The notes below the pieces were generated by a model. That model did not search any database. It saw only the letters and a list, made by a program, of their open reading frames with translations, and was not told the DNA's origin. Both the position numbers and the translations under genes were made by a program. A stretch of 64,000 nt of DNA from Mycobacterium kubicae (GTDB taxonomy: Bacteria; Actinomycetota; Actinomycetes; Mycobacteriales; Mycobacteriaceae), in assembly GCF_015689175.1 (NCBI RefSeq), contig NZ_CP065047.1:4650001-4714000 (forward strand), read 5' to 3'. This document shows positions 26,230 to 34,228 of the stretch, in pieces; position 1 is the stretch's first letter, and each line of letters begins with the position of its first letter.

Positions 26230-28161
26230 TCAGGAGCTGCGGGCCAGCCACTCGGCTTGCATCACCAGCAAGCCGTACAACTCCGGCTGCGGTGTGTCCG
26301 GATCGAGTTCGCGGTACCGCTGGTGCACGTTGACGACGACGCGTTCGGCGTCCAACCAGGACGCGTACTCGCCGAGGTCGATGGTGTCCACCGCCTCGGC
26401 GAACGACAGTCCCTTCTGGTATGCGGCGTCTGCTTGCTCGCAGATATGCACGAAATAGCCACGCACAGCGCGGATTCCGTCCGGGTCGGTGACCGGACCG
26501 TGGCCGGGAACCACGATGGGCGCAGCCAACGCGATCATCGCGTCGCACGCCGCAATCCAATTCGCGATCGGCCCGGCCCACACGATCGGCGTGCAGCCGG
26601 CGAACAACAGATCCCGGGCGAACAGCACACCGGCATCGGGGACGTGCACGACCGAATCGGCGGCGGTGTGCGCCGGACCGAGGTTATACAAGTCGACCCG
26701 CCGTCCGCCGACCTCGAGGTTAAGTTCGCGGTCGAACGTCCGATCGGCGTTGCGTACGGTGATGCCGTCGAAATTGAAGTGGCCGAAACGTTCTCGCACA
26801 TATCGAGTCGCCAGCGGGCCAAGGTCGGCGGTCTGAAGCCGGGTGAGCGCCGCCACGCCGTGTCCGTGCTCGATCTCGTGCGCGGTGCCTTCGGCGGCGA
26901 TTATCCGCACCGAGGAGTCCAGCAATTGATTGCCGTGCGTGTGGTCGCCGTTGGAGTGGGTGATCAGCGCGTCGGTGATGGGCGCCGCAGCGGTGATCGG
27001 CCGCATCGCATCCAGCATTTCGCGGGTCAACGCCAAGTCGAACAGCGTGTCCACCAACAGCGAAGCCCCGTCCCCGGCGATCAGGCCGGCGTTGCTCCAG
27101 CCGTATCCGCCATCGGGCAGGGTCCACGCCCACACCCGGTCAGCGACTTGGTGCAGTCCCCGGGTGTACGGGACTCGGGCCGGCGCGGGATTGGATGGCC
27201 GTTGAGCGGGCGGGGCGTCCGGGTTCGGCCGCGGTGCCAACGGGATCGGCGGACTGGTCGCCCGGACGGTCTGCCGCGTCTGGCCCAAGCCGTCCACGTG
27301 CAGCGTCACAACGTCGCCGTCGGTCAGCCAACCCGGGAAGGATTCCGGCTTCGTCAAGTGCTCGACGAGGGTGCAGGTAGGCACCGTCCCCGAACCGAAC
27401 ACGTCACCCGGTTGCAGCATCACTCCCCGCGAGGCGTAGGAGATGACTTCGCCGAACGACCAATCCATCGTCGCGGTCGAGCCCGATCCGATCACGGTGT
27501 CGTTGACCAGCGCGGTCACGTGCAGGCTCAGCTTGTCGTCGCGGCGGTACGGTTCCAACTCATCTGCGGTGACCAGGTACGGCCCCAGGGTGACACCGCT
27601 GTCCTTGCCCTTGGCCTGCCCGATCCGCAGCTGACCCTCTAGCGCCTGCAGATCGCGTGCCGACCAGTCGTTGAAGATGGTGTAGCCGATGATCGACTGT
27701 TCGGCTTGTTCGACCGAAAGGTCCTTACCGCCGGTCCCGATCACCGCCGCGATCTCCAATTCGAAGTCCTGCCAGACGCTTCCGGGAGCCATGGGCGCAT
27801 CGTCATACGGGCCGAGAACCGTGGCGGGACAAGCGAAGTAGAACGCGGGAATGCGGTACCACGCGTCGGCAAGTACCCGGCCACCGCCCATGGCTTCCTG
27901 GCAATTGCGCATGTGGTCCAAGAAGGACAGGGCGTCGCGGATGGACGGCGGGCGAGGGATGGGCGCCGCCAGTGAAACATCATCGACGCCGACCACCTCT
28001 GCAGGTAAACGCAACGCTTCGTCACCGGCCGCCTGCAAGCCTTGGGCGCCGCGCGAGATCAGGTCGAGCAGCGTCAGTTCCGGTGGCAGTCCGAAGATTT
28101 CGCTTCCGACGAGCACACCGGCCCGCAGACCGTCCGTGCCGCGGTAGGTCACCCACTTCAT
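26230..28161 (-). CDS. Fusion of fumarylacetoacetate-hydrolase-fold and metallo-beta-lactamase-fold domains (Rv0939-like)
   Basis: 643 residues in two enzymes' worth of sequence. Residues 1-320 are FAH-like (MKWVTYRGTDGLRAGVLVGSE; metal ligands in DFELEIAAVIGTGGKDL; GYTIFNDWSARDLQ; FGSGTVPTC), a fold used by decarboxylases and isomerases of aromatic meta-cleavage. A Pro/Ala linker (PIPLAPRPNPDAPPAQRPS) joins residues 350-643, an MBL domain with HSNGDHTHGN (HxxxDH type), GPAHTAADS, FARDLLFAG and VPGHGPVTD zinc ligands. M. tuberculosis Rv0939 has the same length and order, so the fusion is old. The start overlaps the ligD stop (ATGA at 28158-28161), coupling it to ligD. Substrates unknown. Confidence 0.85.
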   Translation of the reverse strand: MKWVTYRGTDGLRAGVLVGSEIFGLPPELTLLDLISRGAQGLQAAGDEALRLPAEVVGVDDVSLAAPIPRPPSIRDALSFLDHMRNCQEAMGGGRVLADAWYRIPAFYFACPATVLGPYDDAPMAPGSVWQDFELEIAAVIGTGGKDLSVEQAEQSIIGYTIFNDWSARDLQALEGQLRIGQAKGKDSGVTLGPYLVTADELEPYRRDDKLSLHVTALVNDTVIGSGSTATMDWSFGEVISYASRGVMLQPGDVFGSGTVPTCTLVEHLTKPESFPGWLTDGDVVTLHVDGLGQTRQTVRATSPPIPLAPRPNPDAPPAQRPSNPAPARVPYTRGLHQVADRVWAWTLPDGGYGWSNAGLIAGDGASLLVDTLFDLALTREMLDAMRPITAAAPITDALITHSNGDHTHGNQLLDSSVRIIAAEGTAHEIEHGHGVAALTRLQTADLGPLATRYVRERFGHFNFDGITVRNADRTFDRELNLEVGGRRVDLYNLGPAHTAADSVVHVPDAGVLFARDLLFAGCTPIVWAGPIANWIAACDAMIALAAPIVVPGHGPVTDPDGIRAVRGYFVHICEQADAAYQKGLSFAEAVDTIDLGEYASWLDAERVVVNVHQRYRELDPDTPQPELYGLLVMQAEWLARSS

Positions 28162-30425
28162 TCCCGCACCACCTCACTGGGGTCCTTGTCCGGCCGCAGC
28201 CCCCGCCAACTCGGCTGCCGCAGCCGGTCATCGGGTGTCCACTCGCTGTAGCGCACCTCCCCCACCAGAACCGGCTCGACGAAGGTGACGCCCTTGGCGT
28301 CGCGGGTGGGAAGCCTGGTGCGGAACGGAGATTGGTTGGTTTGCAACGGAGCGAGTGTTTTCTTGAGCTCGGCCAGGTCCCGTTCGCTGAAGCCGGTGCC
28401 TACGCGACCGGCGAATCGCATGCCGTCCGGACCTGGTATCCCGAGCACCAGCGACCCTATCCCGCTGGTTCGGCCGCCTTCACCGGCTCGCCAGCCGCAG
28501 ATGACGACTTCTTGGGTGTTCCAATGCTTGTCCTTGATCCACGACGCCGAGCGCCGGCCGGGCTGATAGCTGGAGTCACGCTTCTTGGCCACGACGCCTT
28601 CCCATCCTTGCCGGCCCGAATACTCCAGCGCTTGGGCGCCGTCGCCGGGCAGCAGGTCGGGCACAATGAGGTCGACACCACTGGCCAGGGTCTCGAGCAA
28701 TCGCCGCCGGTCCTGATACTTCGCCCGTAACAGCGAGCGACCGTCCAGATACAGCACGTCGAATGCCCAGAATTCGATGCGCGTGGCGCGAACCCGGTTC
28801 TGCATTTGGTGAAAGTTCGGCACGCCGGATTCGTCGAGTGCGACGACCTCACCGTCGAGCACCACATGGTGATCGGCGAGATCGGCTGCCAAAGCCCTTA
28901 ATTGGGGATACTCGGAGGTGACGTCACGGCCGCTGCGAGAGCGCAGCCGGAGGCTGCCGTGATCGGCGTCCACCAGAAGCCGGTACCCGTCCCACTTGCC
29001 TTCGAAGGCCCATTGACCCGACTTGAGCCCGGCCACCGAACCGTGGGAGGCGAACATCGGTGCCAGCGAGTCGAATTCGAAGACCTTCTGGTCTTTCATG
29101 CGGTGGGCCAGCCACTGATTGCCCTTGGTTTGAATCAGCGCGTAGCGCCCCGAGATGCGATTGCCGTGCAGCGTCACGATGACCTCGTCGTCGAGGAACT
29201 TCTCCGCCTCGTACGTGCCGGCGTCCCAGATGATCACCTTGCCCGCGCCGTATTCTCCCTTGGGGATGTTGCCTTCGAACGAGGCGTATTCCAGGGGATG
29301 GTCCTCGGTGTGCACCGCAAGGTGGTTGACCGAGGTGCTCTCCGGCAGGTTCTTCGGCACCGCCCAGGAGACCAGCACCCCGTCGCGCTCCAGCCGGAAG
29401 TCGTAATGCAGCCGCCGGGCATGGTGTTCCTGTATGACGAAGGTGTTGTTCTGTCCGACAGCGGGTTTCGTGCCTGGTACCGGTTCGGGCGTCTTGGACG
29501 CATCGCGCATGCTGCGGTAGGTGGTCAGCCGGTCGGGCACGGGCGCATCGACGTCCAGCGCAGCCAGCAGGTCACCGTCGCGGGCCACCCGTTCCAGCAC
29601 CTCGTCGTAGCGCAGGTGGCGCAGCTCAGGGTCTTCCAGTTCTTCCCAGGTGCGCGGCGCCGCCACCGTCGGATGCTCCCGCCCCCGCAGCGAGTAGGGT
29701 GCGATCGTGGTCTTGGCGCCGTTGTTCTGGCTCCAGTCGAGGAAGATCTTGCCCGCCCGCAGGCTCTTTGTCATGGTCGACGTGACCAGTTTGGGCATCG
29801 CCTTTTCCAGTTGCTGCGCAACGCGTTTGGCCAACACCGTGGCACCGGCACTGCTCACCGGCTCCTCCAGGGGAGTGTAGAGATGCAACCCCTTGCTACC
29901 GCTGGTCAGCGGATAGGTGGTCAAGCCGATGTCGGTGATCAGGTCTCGGACCGCGTGTGCCACCTGGCACAGCTGCGCCATCGTCACGCCTTCGCCGGGA
30001 TCCAAGTCGAACACCAAACGCGTTGCGGGACCGGGCTTGAGCTCCTCGGCGCCCTTGCGCGTCCACTCAGCGACGAATCGCCACTGCGGCACGTGCACCT
30101 CGAGTGCGGCCTGCTGCGCGATCCATGCGAGGCCCGCTTCACTGTCGATGATCGGGTAGGTCGTGGTGCCGGATTTGTGCGTGACGCTGGCGCGCGGCAG
30201 CCAATCCGGCGCCGAGGACGCCAGTTGCTTCTCGAAGAACGACAGTCCATCGACGCCGTTGGGCCAACGCTTGCGGGTTGCCGCCCGCCCCGCGATGTGG
30301 GGCACCATCACCTCGGCGATGCTGGTGTAGTAGTCGAAGATGTCTTGCTTCGTCGTGCCGGTGGCCGGATACAGCACCTTATCGGCGTTGGTGAGCTTCA
30401 CCCGCTGCTGCGCCGCCGAGGCCAT
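28158..30425 (-). CDS. ligD: Multifunctional NHEJ enzyme LigD (polymerase, phosphoesterase, ligase)
   Basis: 755 residues from ATG 30425 (MASAAQQRVKLTNADKVLYP); the frame extends 97 codons more, but that part is antisense to pfkB. Domain order POL-PE-LIG as in M. tuberculosis LigD. POL (1-290): metal-binding Asp pair in LVFDLDPGEGV and LTSGSKGLHLYTPL. PE (about 300-445): HHARRLHYDFRLERDGVLVSWAVP with the catalytic His set. LIG (about 460-755): EGKWDGYRLLVDAD with the adenylated Lys, VVALDESG, EGVVAKKRDSSY and WIKDKH motifs. With Ku it repairs double-strand breaks by end joining. The partner gene ku is 2.8 kb away, separated by inserted genes. Confidence 0.96.
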   Translation of the reverse strand: MASAAQQRVKLTNADKVLYPATGTTKQDIFDYYTSIAEVMVPHIAGRAATRKRWPNGVDGLSFFEKQLASSAPDWLPRASVTHKSGTTTYPIIDSEAGLAWIAQQAALEVHVPQWRFVAEWTRKGAEELKPGPATRLVFDLDPGEGVTMAQLCQVAHAVRDLITDIGLTTYPLTSGSKGLHLYTPLEEPVSSAGATVLAKRVAQQLEKAMPKLVTSTMTKSLRAGKIFLDWSQNNGAKTTIAPYSLRGREHPTVAAPRTWEELEDPELRHLRYDEVLERVARDGDLLAALDVDAPVPDRLTTYRSMRDASKTPEPVPGTKPAVGQNNTFVIQEHHARRLHYDFRLERDGVLVSWAVPKNLPESTSVNHLAVHTEDHPLEYASFEGNIPKGEYGAGKVIIWDAGTYEAEKFLDDEVIVTLHGNRISGRYALIQTKGNQWLAHRMKDQKVFEFDSLAPMFASHGSVAGLKSGQWAFEGKWDGYRLLVDADHGSLRLRSRSGRDVTSEYPQLRALAADLADHHVVLDGEVVALDESGVPNFHQMQNRVRATRIEFWAFDVLYLDGRSLLRAKYQDRRRLLETLASGVDLIVPDLLPGDGAQALEYSGRQGWEGVVAKKRDSSYQPGRRSASWIKDKHWNTQEVVICGWRAGEGGRTSGIGSLVLGIPGPDGMRFAGRVGTGFSERDLAELKKTLAPLQTNQSPFRTRLPTRDAKGVTFVEPVLVGEVRYSEWTPDDRLRQPSWRGLRPDKDPSEVVRE

Positions 30426-30447
30426 ATTGTCAACGTAACCTGTCTTG

Positions 30448-31365
30448 ATGGCGCGTGGGCTGGTGGTCGGTGAAGCCCTGATCGACATCGTCGAAGGGCC
30501 AACGACCGCCGAGCACATCGGCGGCAGCCCGCTCAATGTCGCCGTCGGGTTGAGCCGGCTGGGCCGCGATGTCGACTTCTTGACCCGCATCGGCGCCGAC
30601 GCCCATGGCCGGCGCATCCGCGACTTCGTCGAAGCGTCGGGCGCGCGGCTCATAGCCGGATCTGACGTGCCCGCCCGCACCGCGACCGCGGTGGCGACCA
30701 TCGATGCGAACGGCAAGGCCAGCTACGCGTTCGACGTGGACTGGCAGCTGTCGGGCATCCCGCCGGTGCCGCCGCCGATTCTCGCGCACACCGGATCAAT
30801 CGCGGCCGTGCTCGAGCCCGGGTGTCTGGCGGTCGCCGCCCTGCTCGACGCCTACCGGGTATCGGCCACGATCACCTTCGACCCCAATGTGCGTCCCGAC
30901 GTGATCGTCGACCCCGACCTGGCCCGAGAACGCATCGATCACCTCGTCGAGCGCAGCGACATCGTCAAAGCCAGCGACGAGGACCTGCGCTGGCTCAACC
31001 CCGAGCGCGACGCGGAGCACACCGCCCGCACCTGGCTGGCCTCCGGGCCGGCAATCGTGGTGCTGACGTTGGGTGAACGCGGCTCGGTGGCCTTCTGCGC
31101 CGCCGGCGAAGTCCGCGTGCCGGCCAGGCCGGTATCGGTGGTGGACACCGTCGGCGCCGGAGACGCTTTCCTGGTCGGTTTGCTCGACGCACTCTGGGCT
31201 CAGGGCGTGCTGGGCGGCGACCGCCGCGCCCGGTTGCGCCGTATCGGCCTCGACGCGCTGAGAGCCGCGCTGGACACCGCGACGCTGGCCGCGGCGCTCA
31301 CCGTGCAGCGCGCCGGCGCCGACTTGCCCGACCGGGCGGCGCTGGACGCGGCCCGGTCCCGCTGA
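30448..31365 (+). CDS. PfkB-family carbohydrate kinase
   Basis: 305 residues from ATG 30448. Ribokinase-like sugar kinase: MARGLVVGEALIDIVEG, EHIGGSPLNVAVGLSRLGRDVDFLTRIGADAHGRRI (substrate motif 1), FDPNVRPDVI, ASDEDLRWLNPE and the PfkB signature 2 DTVGAGDAFLVGLLDAL with catalytic Asp at about residue 237. It likely phosphorylates fructose or a related sugar with ATP. Only 22 bp separate its ATG from the divergent ligD ATG, leaving room for leaderless or overlapping promoters. As I recall it is not between ligD and ku in M. tuberculosis. Confidence 0.9.
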   Translation: MARGLVVGEALIDIVEGPTTAEHIGGSPLNVAVGLSRLGRDVDFLTRIGADAHGRRIRDFVEASGARLIAGSDVPARTATAVATIDANGKASYAFDVDWQLSGIPPVPPPILAHTGSIAAVLEPGCLAVAALLDAYRVSATITFDPNVRPDVIVDPDLARERIDHLVERSDIVKASDEDLRWLNPERDAEHTARTWLASGPAIVVLTLGERGSVAFCAAGEVRVPARPVSVVDTVGAGDAFLVGLLDALWAQGVLGGDRRARLRRIGLDALRAALDTATLAAALTVQRAGADLPDRAALDAARSR

Positions 31366-31380
31366 GGATCGCCGAACCGG

Positions 31381-31400
31381 CTGCGGCCGTGCGGCCGCAG
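31381..31400 (+). terminator. Perfect hairpin after the pfkB-family gene
   Basis: CTGCGGCC and GGCCGCAG are perfect 8-bp arms around GTGC, 15 bp after the kinase stop codon. No U-run follows, which is common for mycobacterial terminators. Confidence 0.6.
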
Positions 31401-31401
31401 C

Positions 31402-31427
31402 GATTACCGGGCCGGCCATGCGGGTAT
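31402..31427 (+). promoter_or_regulatory. Possible SigF-type promoter of the csbD-like gene
   Basis: GATT (31402-31405), a 16-bp spacer and GGGTAT (31422-31427) match the SigF pattern GTTT-N15-17-GGGTAT except for one -35 base. It is 30 bp upstream of a CsbD-family stress gene, members of which are controlled by general-stress sigma factors in other bacteria. Confidence 0.45.
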
Positions 31428-31456
31428 CCGTGACGCACGTCGAAGGAGGATGTGCC

Positions 31457-31657
31457 ATGGCTGGTGCGGACAAGGCGAGGAACAAGTTTCAGAAGGTCGG
31501 CGGCATGGCCAAGGAGGCCATGGGCCGCGCCACCCGAAATCGCCGTCTGGAAATGGAAGGCCGAAACGACCAGCGGCGAGCCGATTTCAAGGACGCCGGC
31601 GAAAAGCTCAAGGACGCGTTCCGGCCGAGGACTTCGCGGCGCCGCACGGTCCGGTGA
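31457..31657 (+). CDS. CsbD-family stress-response protein
   Basis: 66 residues from ATG 31457 with AAGGAGGA 6 nt upstream, a strong RBS. The start MAGADKARNKFQKVGGMAKEA and the following GRATRNRRLEMEGRNDQRRAD match the CsbD-like motif (KGKxxEAxGxxTxxxxLxxxGxxdq). It is short, hydrophilic and predicted helical, with a basic tail RPRTSRRRTVR. Family members accumulate under general stress; the biochemical role is unknown. Confidence 0.85.
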   Translation: MAGADKARNKFQKVGGMAKEAMGRATRNRRLEMEGRNDQRRADFKDAGEKLKDAFRPRTSRRRTVR

Positions 31658-31663
31658 GCTTGG

Positions 31664-31686
31664 GCGCCGCGCTCGCCGCGCGGCGC
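31664..31686 (+). terminator. GC hairpin after csbD
   Basis: GCGCCGCG (31664-31671) pairs with CGCGGCGC (31679-31686) around a 7-nt loop, starting six bases after the csbD stop. It also marks the leftmost plausible boundary of the IS110 element. Confidence 0.6.
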
Positions 31687-31805
31687 TAGACGGTATGGAG
31701 GCTGACTCGAGGCCGAAGGCCTCGGGCTGCAATCGGACGTGGGTTGCCGGTGTCGGGTGAACACTCGCACGGGTAGAGCCACAGTTGCAGATCAGGAGGC
31801 CTCCG
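31687..31805 (+). ncRNA. Candidate bridge-RNA region of the IS110 element
   Basis: In IS110-group elements the non-coding left end upstream of the recombinase encodes a structured bridge RNA with target- and donor-binding loops. This 119-bp stretch occupies that position and contains a stable hairpin, CGAGGCC-GAA-GGCCTCG (31708-31724), plus further weak stems to 31780. Only position and one hairpin support the call; the loops have not been matched to the ends. Confidence 0.35.
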
Positions 31806-32888
31806 GTGAGTTTCAACGGTACGAGTGTCGGGTTGGACGTGCACGCGCTTTCGGTGGTTGCTCATGCCGTCGATGAACAGACGGGTCGAGTCGAACGGGC
31901 GCGGTTGTGTCCTGATCACGGTGAGATCTTGGATTGGTTGCACCGGTTGCGAGGCCCGGTGCGAGTGGCCTATGAGGCCGGGCCAACGGGGTTTGGTCTG
32001 GCACGAGCTCTAGCGGATGCCCAGATCGACTGCGTGGTCGCCGCGCCATCGAAGCTGATCCGCCCGGCCGGGGATCGGGTCAAGACCGATGCTCGTGATG
32101 CTGCGCATCTGACCAGGTTGCTGCGGTTGGATGAGATCACTGCGGTTACGGTGCCCGACGTTGAGGTCGAGGCGGTGCGAGATTTGGTTCGTGCTCGCGA
32201 GGACGCCCGTGCGGATCTGATGCGTGTTCGGCACCGGTTGTCGAAGCTGTTGCTGCGCCAAGGCCGGGTCTACTCAGGTGGTCAGGCCTGGACCGGAGTG
32301 CACGAAACGTGGCTTAGGCGCCAACGATTCGACGATGTCCACACCGCGGCGGCGTTTGATCATCACTTTGACGCGGTGCTCACCGCTACCGCGGCCAGGA
32401 ACCGTCTCGACGAGCAGATCGTCATGGTCGCGGCCTCACCGCGCTGGGCCGATCCGGTCAACCGGCTGGGCTGCCTACGCGGGATCTCGGCGTTGACTGG
32501 TCTGGCCTTAGCCGTAGAAATCGGGGACTGGACCCGATTCACCGGTGCCTCGATCGGCGCCTACGTCGGTCTGGTGCCCACCGAGTACTCCTCGGGGACT
32601 TCACGGGTCCAGGGTTCGATCACCAAGGCTGGCAACGCCCACGTCCGCAGACTGCTGATCGAATCGGCCTGGCACCACCGCGCCGGCTACCGCACCCCCG
32701 GTCCGACGATGCGGGCCCGATGGGCCAAGGTCGACCCAGCGCTCAAGGACCGCGGGCACGCCGGAAACCGCCGTTTACATCAGCAGTGGTGCCGGTTCAA
32801 TGAGCGCAAGAAGCCCCACGTCGTGGCCAACGTCGCGGTCGCTCGTCAACTGGCCGGTTGGTGTTGGTCGCTGGCCACGCTGACATAA
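31806..32888 (+). CDS. IS110-family transposase (DEDD recombinase)
   Basis: 360 residues from GTG 31806, chosen because AGGAGG ends 6 nt upstream. The N-terminal RuvC-like DEDD domain shows Asp in SVGLDVHALSV, Glu in VAYEAGPTGFGLA and Asp in DRVKTDARDAAHLTRLL. The C-terminal transposase_20 domain is visible as LRGISALTGLALAVEIGDW, YVGLVPTEYSSG and SITKAGNAHVRRLLIESAW, the region that holds the catalytic Ser. Apparently intact. It lies between csbD and ku. Confidence 0.93.
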   Translation: MSFNGTSVGLDVHALSVVAHAVDEQTGRVERARLCPDHGEILDWLHRLRGPVRVAYEAGPTGFGLARALADAQIDCVVAAPSKLIRPAGDRVKTDARDAAHLTRLLRLDEITAVTVPDVEVEAVRDLVRAREDARADLMRVRHRLSKLLLRQGRVYSGGQAWTGVHETWLRRQRFDDVHTAAAFDHHFDAVLTATAARNRLDEQIVMVAASPRWADPVNRLGCLRGISALTGLALAVEIGDWTRFTGASIGAYVGLVPTEYSSGTSRVQGSITKAGNAHVRRLLIESAWHHRAGYRTPGPTMRARWAKVDPALKDRGHAGNRRLHQQWCRFNERKKPHVVANVAVARQLAGWCWSLATLT

Positions 32889-32905
32889 GCGCAGCCGCCC
32901 GAAGC

Positions 32906-33127
32906 TTGATCGGAGTCAGCCGGTCGGCGGTGAGGTAGGCGAACTGGACCTGCGTTACAGCTATGAGCAACAACAGCATTCGACCAATGCTGATGTGACG
33001 CCCGCCCCTAGAAAGCAGCCACCGTTCGCGCCGAACCATCGTCTTGCGGTACCCAACCCGCGTATATCAGTCTGACACCACCGTCGTTGACCAACGACCG
33101 CCGCGACGCCCGACTGACCCCGATCAA
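32906..33127. repeat. 222-bp structure with 24-bp imperfect inverted-repeat ends
   Basis: The left end (32906-32929, beginning TTGATCGGAGTCAGCCGG) and the right end (33104-33127, reverse complement beginning TTGATCGGGGTCAGTCGG) match at 20 of 24 positions. The interior has no convincing coding sequence. It occupies most of the 345-bp gap between the IS110 transposase and ku (32889-33233). It may be a MITE-like or decayed IS; no target duplication is obvious. Confidence 0.6.
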
Positions 33128-33130
33128 ACG

Positions 33131-33162
33131 AAAGCCGCCCCGGCCCATACCGGGGCGGCTTT
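33131..33162 (+). terminator. Strong intrinsic-type terminator upstream of ku
   Basis: AAAGCCGCCCCGG (33131-33143) and CCGGGGCGGCTTT (33150-33162) form a perfect 13-bp stem with a 6-nt loop, with A/T tails at both sides, so it can work in either direction. It insulates ku from transcription coming from the IS110 side. Confidence 0.85.
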
Positions 33163-33172
33163 CACCTGCCTA

Positions 33173-33227
33173 TTGACAAACAGTGCCTACATATCAGCTG
33201 TTAACCCACCGACGGTGTGGGCATACT
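33173..33227 (+). promoter_or_regulatory. ku promoter region
   Basis: TTGACA at 33173-33178 is a consensus -35. No -10 with ideal spacing follows, but TGTTAA (33199-33204) is near. A second -10-like CATACT (33222-33227) is 6 bp before the ATG of ku (33234), which would give a leaderless mRNA; no Shine-Dalgarno sequence is seen. Confidence 0.5.
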
Positions 33228-33233
33228 GACTGC

Positions 33234-34172
33234 ATGCGCTCCATCTGGAAGGGTTCGATCGCCTTCGGGCTCGTCAATGTGCCGGTCAAGGTCTACAGCG
33301 CGACCCAAGACCATGACATCAAGTTCCACCAGGTGCATGCCAAGGACAACGGGCGCATCCGGTACCAACGCATTTGCGAGGTCGACGGCGAAGTCGTGGA
33401 ATTTCGTGACATCGCGCGGGCCTACGAATCCGACGACGGCCAATCGGTGATCATCACCGACGAGGACATCGCCACCCTGCCCGAAGAGCGCAGCCGCGAG
33501 ATCGAAGTTCTCGAGTTCGTCCCTGCCAGCGATGTCGACCCGATGATGTTCGACCGCAGTTACTTCTTGGAGCCCGATTCCAAATCCTCCAAATCCTATG
33601 TGCTGCTGGCGAAGACGCTCGCCGAGACCGACCGGATGGCGATCGTGCACTTCACGCTGCGCAACAAGACCCGGCTGGCGGCGTTGCGCGTCAAGGACTT
33701 CGGCAAGCGCGACGTGATGGTGGTGCACACACTGCTCTGGCCCGACGAGATCCGTGACCCCGATTTCCCGGTGCTGGACAAAGAAGTCGACATCAAGCCC
33801 GCCGAACTCAAGATGGCCGGTCAGGTCGTGGAATCGATGGCCGAGGACTTCAACCCCGACCGCTACCACGACACCTACCAGGAACAGCTGCAGGAACTGG
33901 TAGAGGCCAAACTGCAAGGCGGCGAAGCGTTTACGGTCGAAGATCAACCGAAGGAGCTGGACGAGACCGAAGACGTGTCGGACCTGCTGGCCAAGTTGGA
34001 GGCCAGCGTCAAAGCGCGCTCAGGAGACGGTCAGGAACCGGCCAAGAAGGCCGCGGCGAAGAAGGCACCGGCCAAGAAGGCAGCAGCGAAAACAGGGGCC
34101 AAAAAGGCGACGAAGAAAGCAACCGCCAAGAAGGCACCGGCCAAGCAGACGGCGAAAGCGGCGTCAAAGTAA
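33234..34172 (+). CDS. ku: DNA end-binding protein Ku with lysine-rich tail
   Basis: 312 residues from ATG 33234 ([20 protein letters not shown]). The Ku core spans about residues 1-260 ([74 protein letters not shown]). After about residue 265 a tail of some 45 residues is built of [16 protein letters not shown] repeats. M. tuberculosis mKu, about 273 residues, lacks this tail; similar low-complexity tails in M. smegmatis Ku are reported to bind DNA. Ku rings DNA ends and recruits LigD. Confidence 0.95.
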   Translation: MRSIWKGSIAFGLVNVPVKVYSATQDHDIKFHQVHAKDNGRIRYQRICEVDGEVVEFRDIARAYESDDGQSVIITDEDIATLPEERSREIEVLEFVPASDVDPMMFDRSYFLEPDSKSSKSYVLLAKTLAETDRMAIVHFTLRNKTRLAALRVKDFGKRDVMVVHTLLWPDEIRDPDFPVLDKEVDIKPAELKMAGQVVESMAEDFNPDRYHDTYQEQLQELVEAKLQGGEAFTVEDQPKELDETEDVSDLLAKLEASVKARSGDGQEPAKKAAAKKAPAKKAAAKTGAKKATKKATAKKAPAKQTAKAASK

Positions 34173-34228
34173 ATCGACGGGCGTAAGCTCGTCGTGCTGC
34201 CGACCCTGAGTCTTCACCAGGAGGTTCC

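Larger units (their letters stand above)
31687..32905 (+). mobile_element. IS110-family insertion sequence (boundaries approximate)
   Basis: An intact IS110-type recombinase gene (31806-32888) with 119 bp of non-coding DNA on its left and little on its right. IS110 elements lack clear terminal inverted repeats and usually make no target duplication, so the ends cannot be fixed from one copy. The left limit is set by the csbD terminator and the right limit by a separate inverted-repeat structure starting at 32906. Confidence 0.65.

Noticed and set aside
26122..27642. 506-codon open frame antisense to the FAH/MBL fusion
   Set aside because: Shadow of a gene with clear metal-ligand motifs on the other strand.
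28902..30473. 523-codon open frame antisense to ligD
   Set aside because: Shadow of ligD, which has all three domain motif sets.
32797..33039. 80-codon reverse frame after the IS110 transposase
   Set aside because: Covers the transposase 3' end and the inverted repeat with no RBS or homology.
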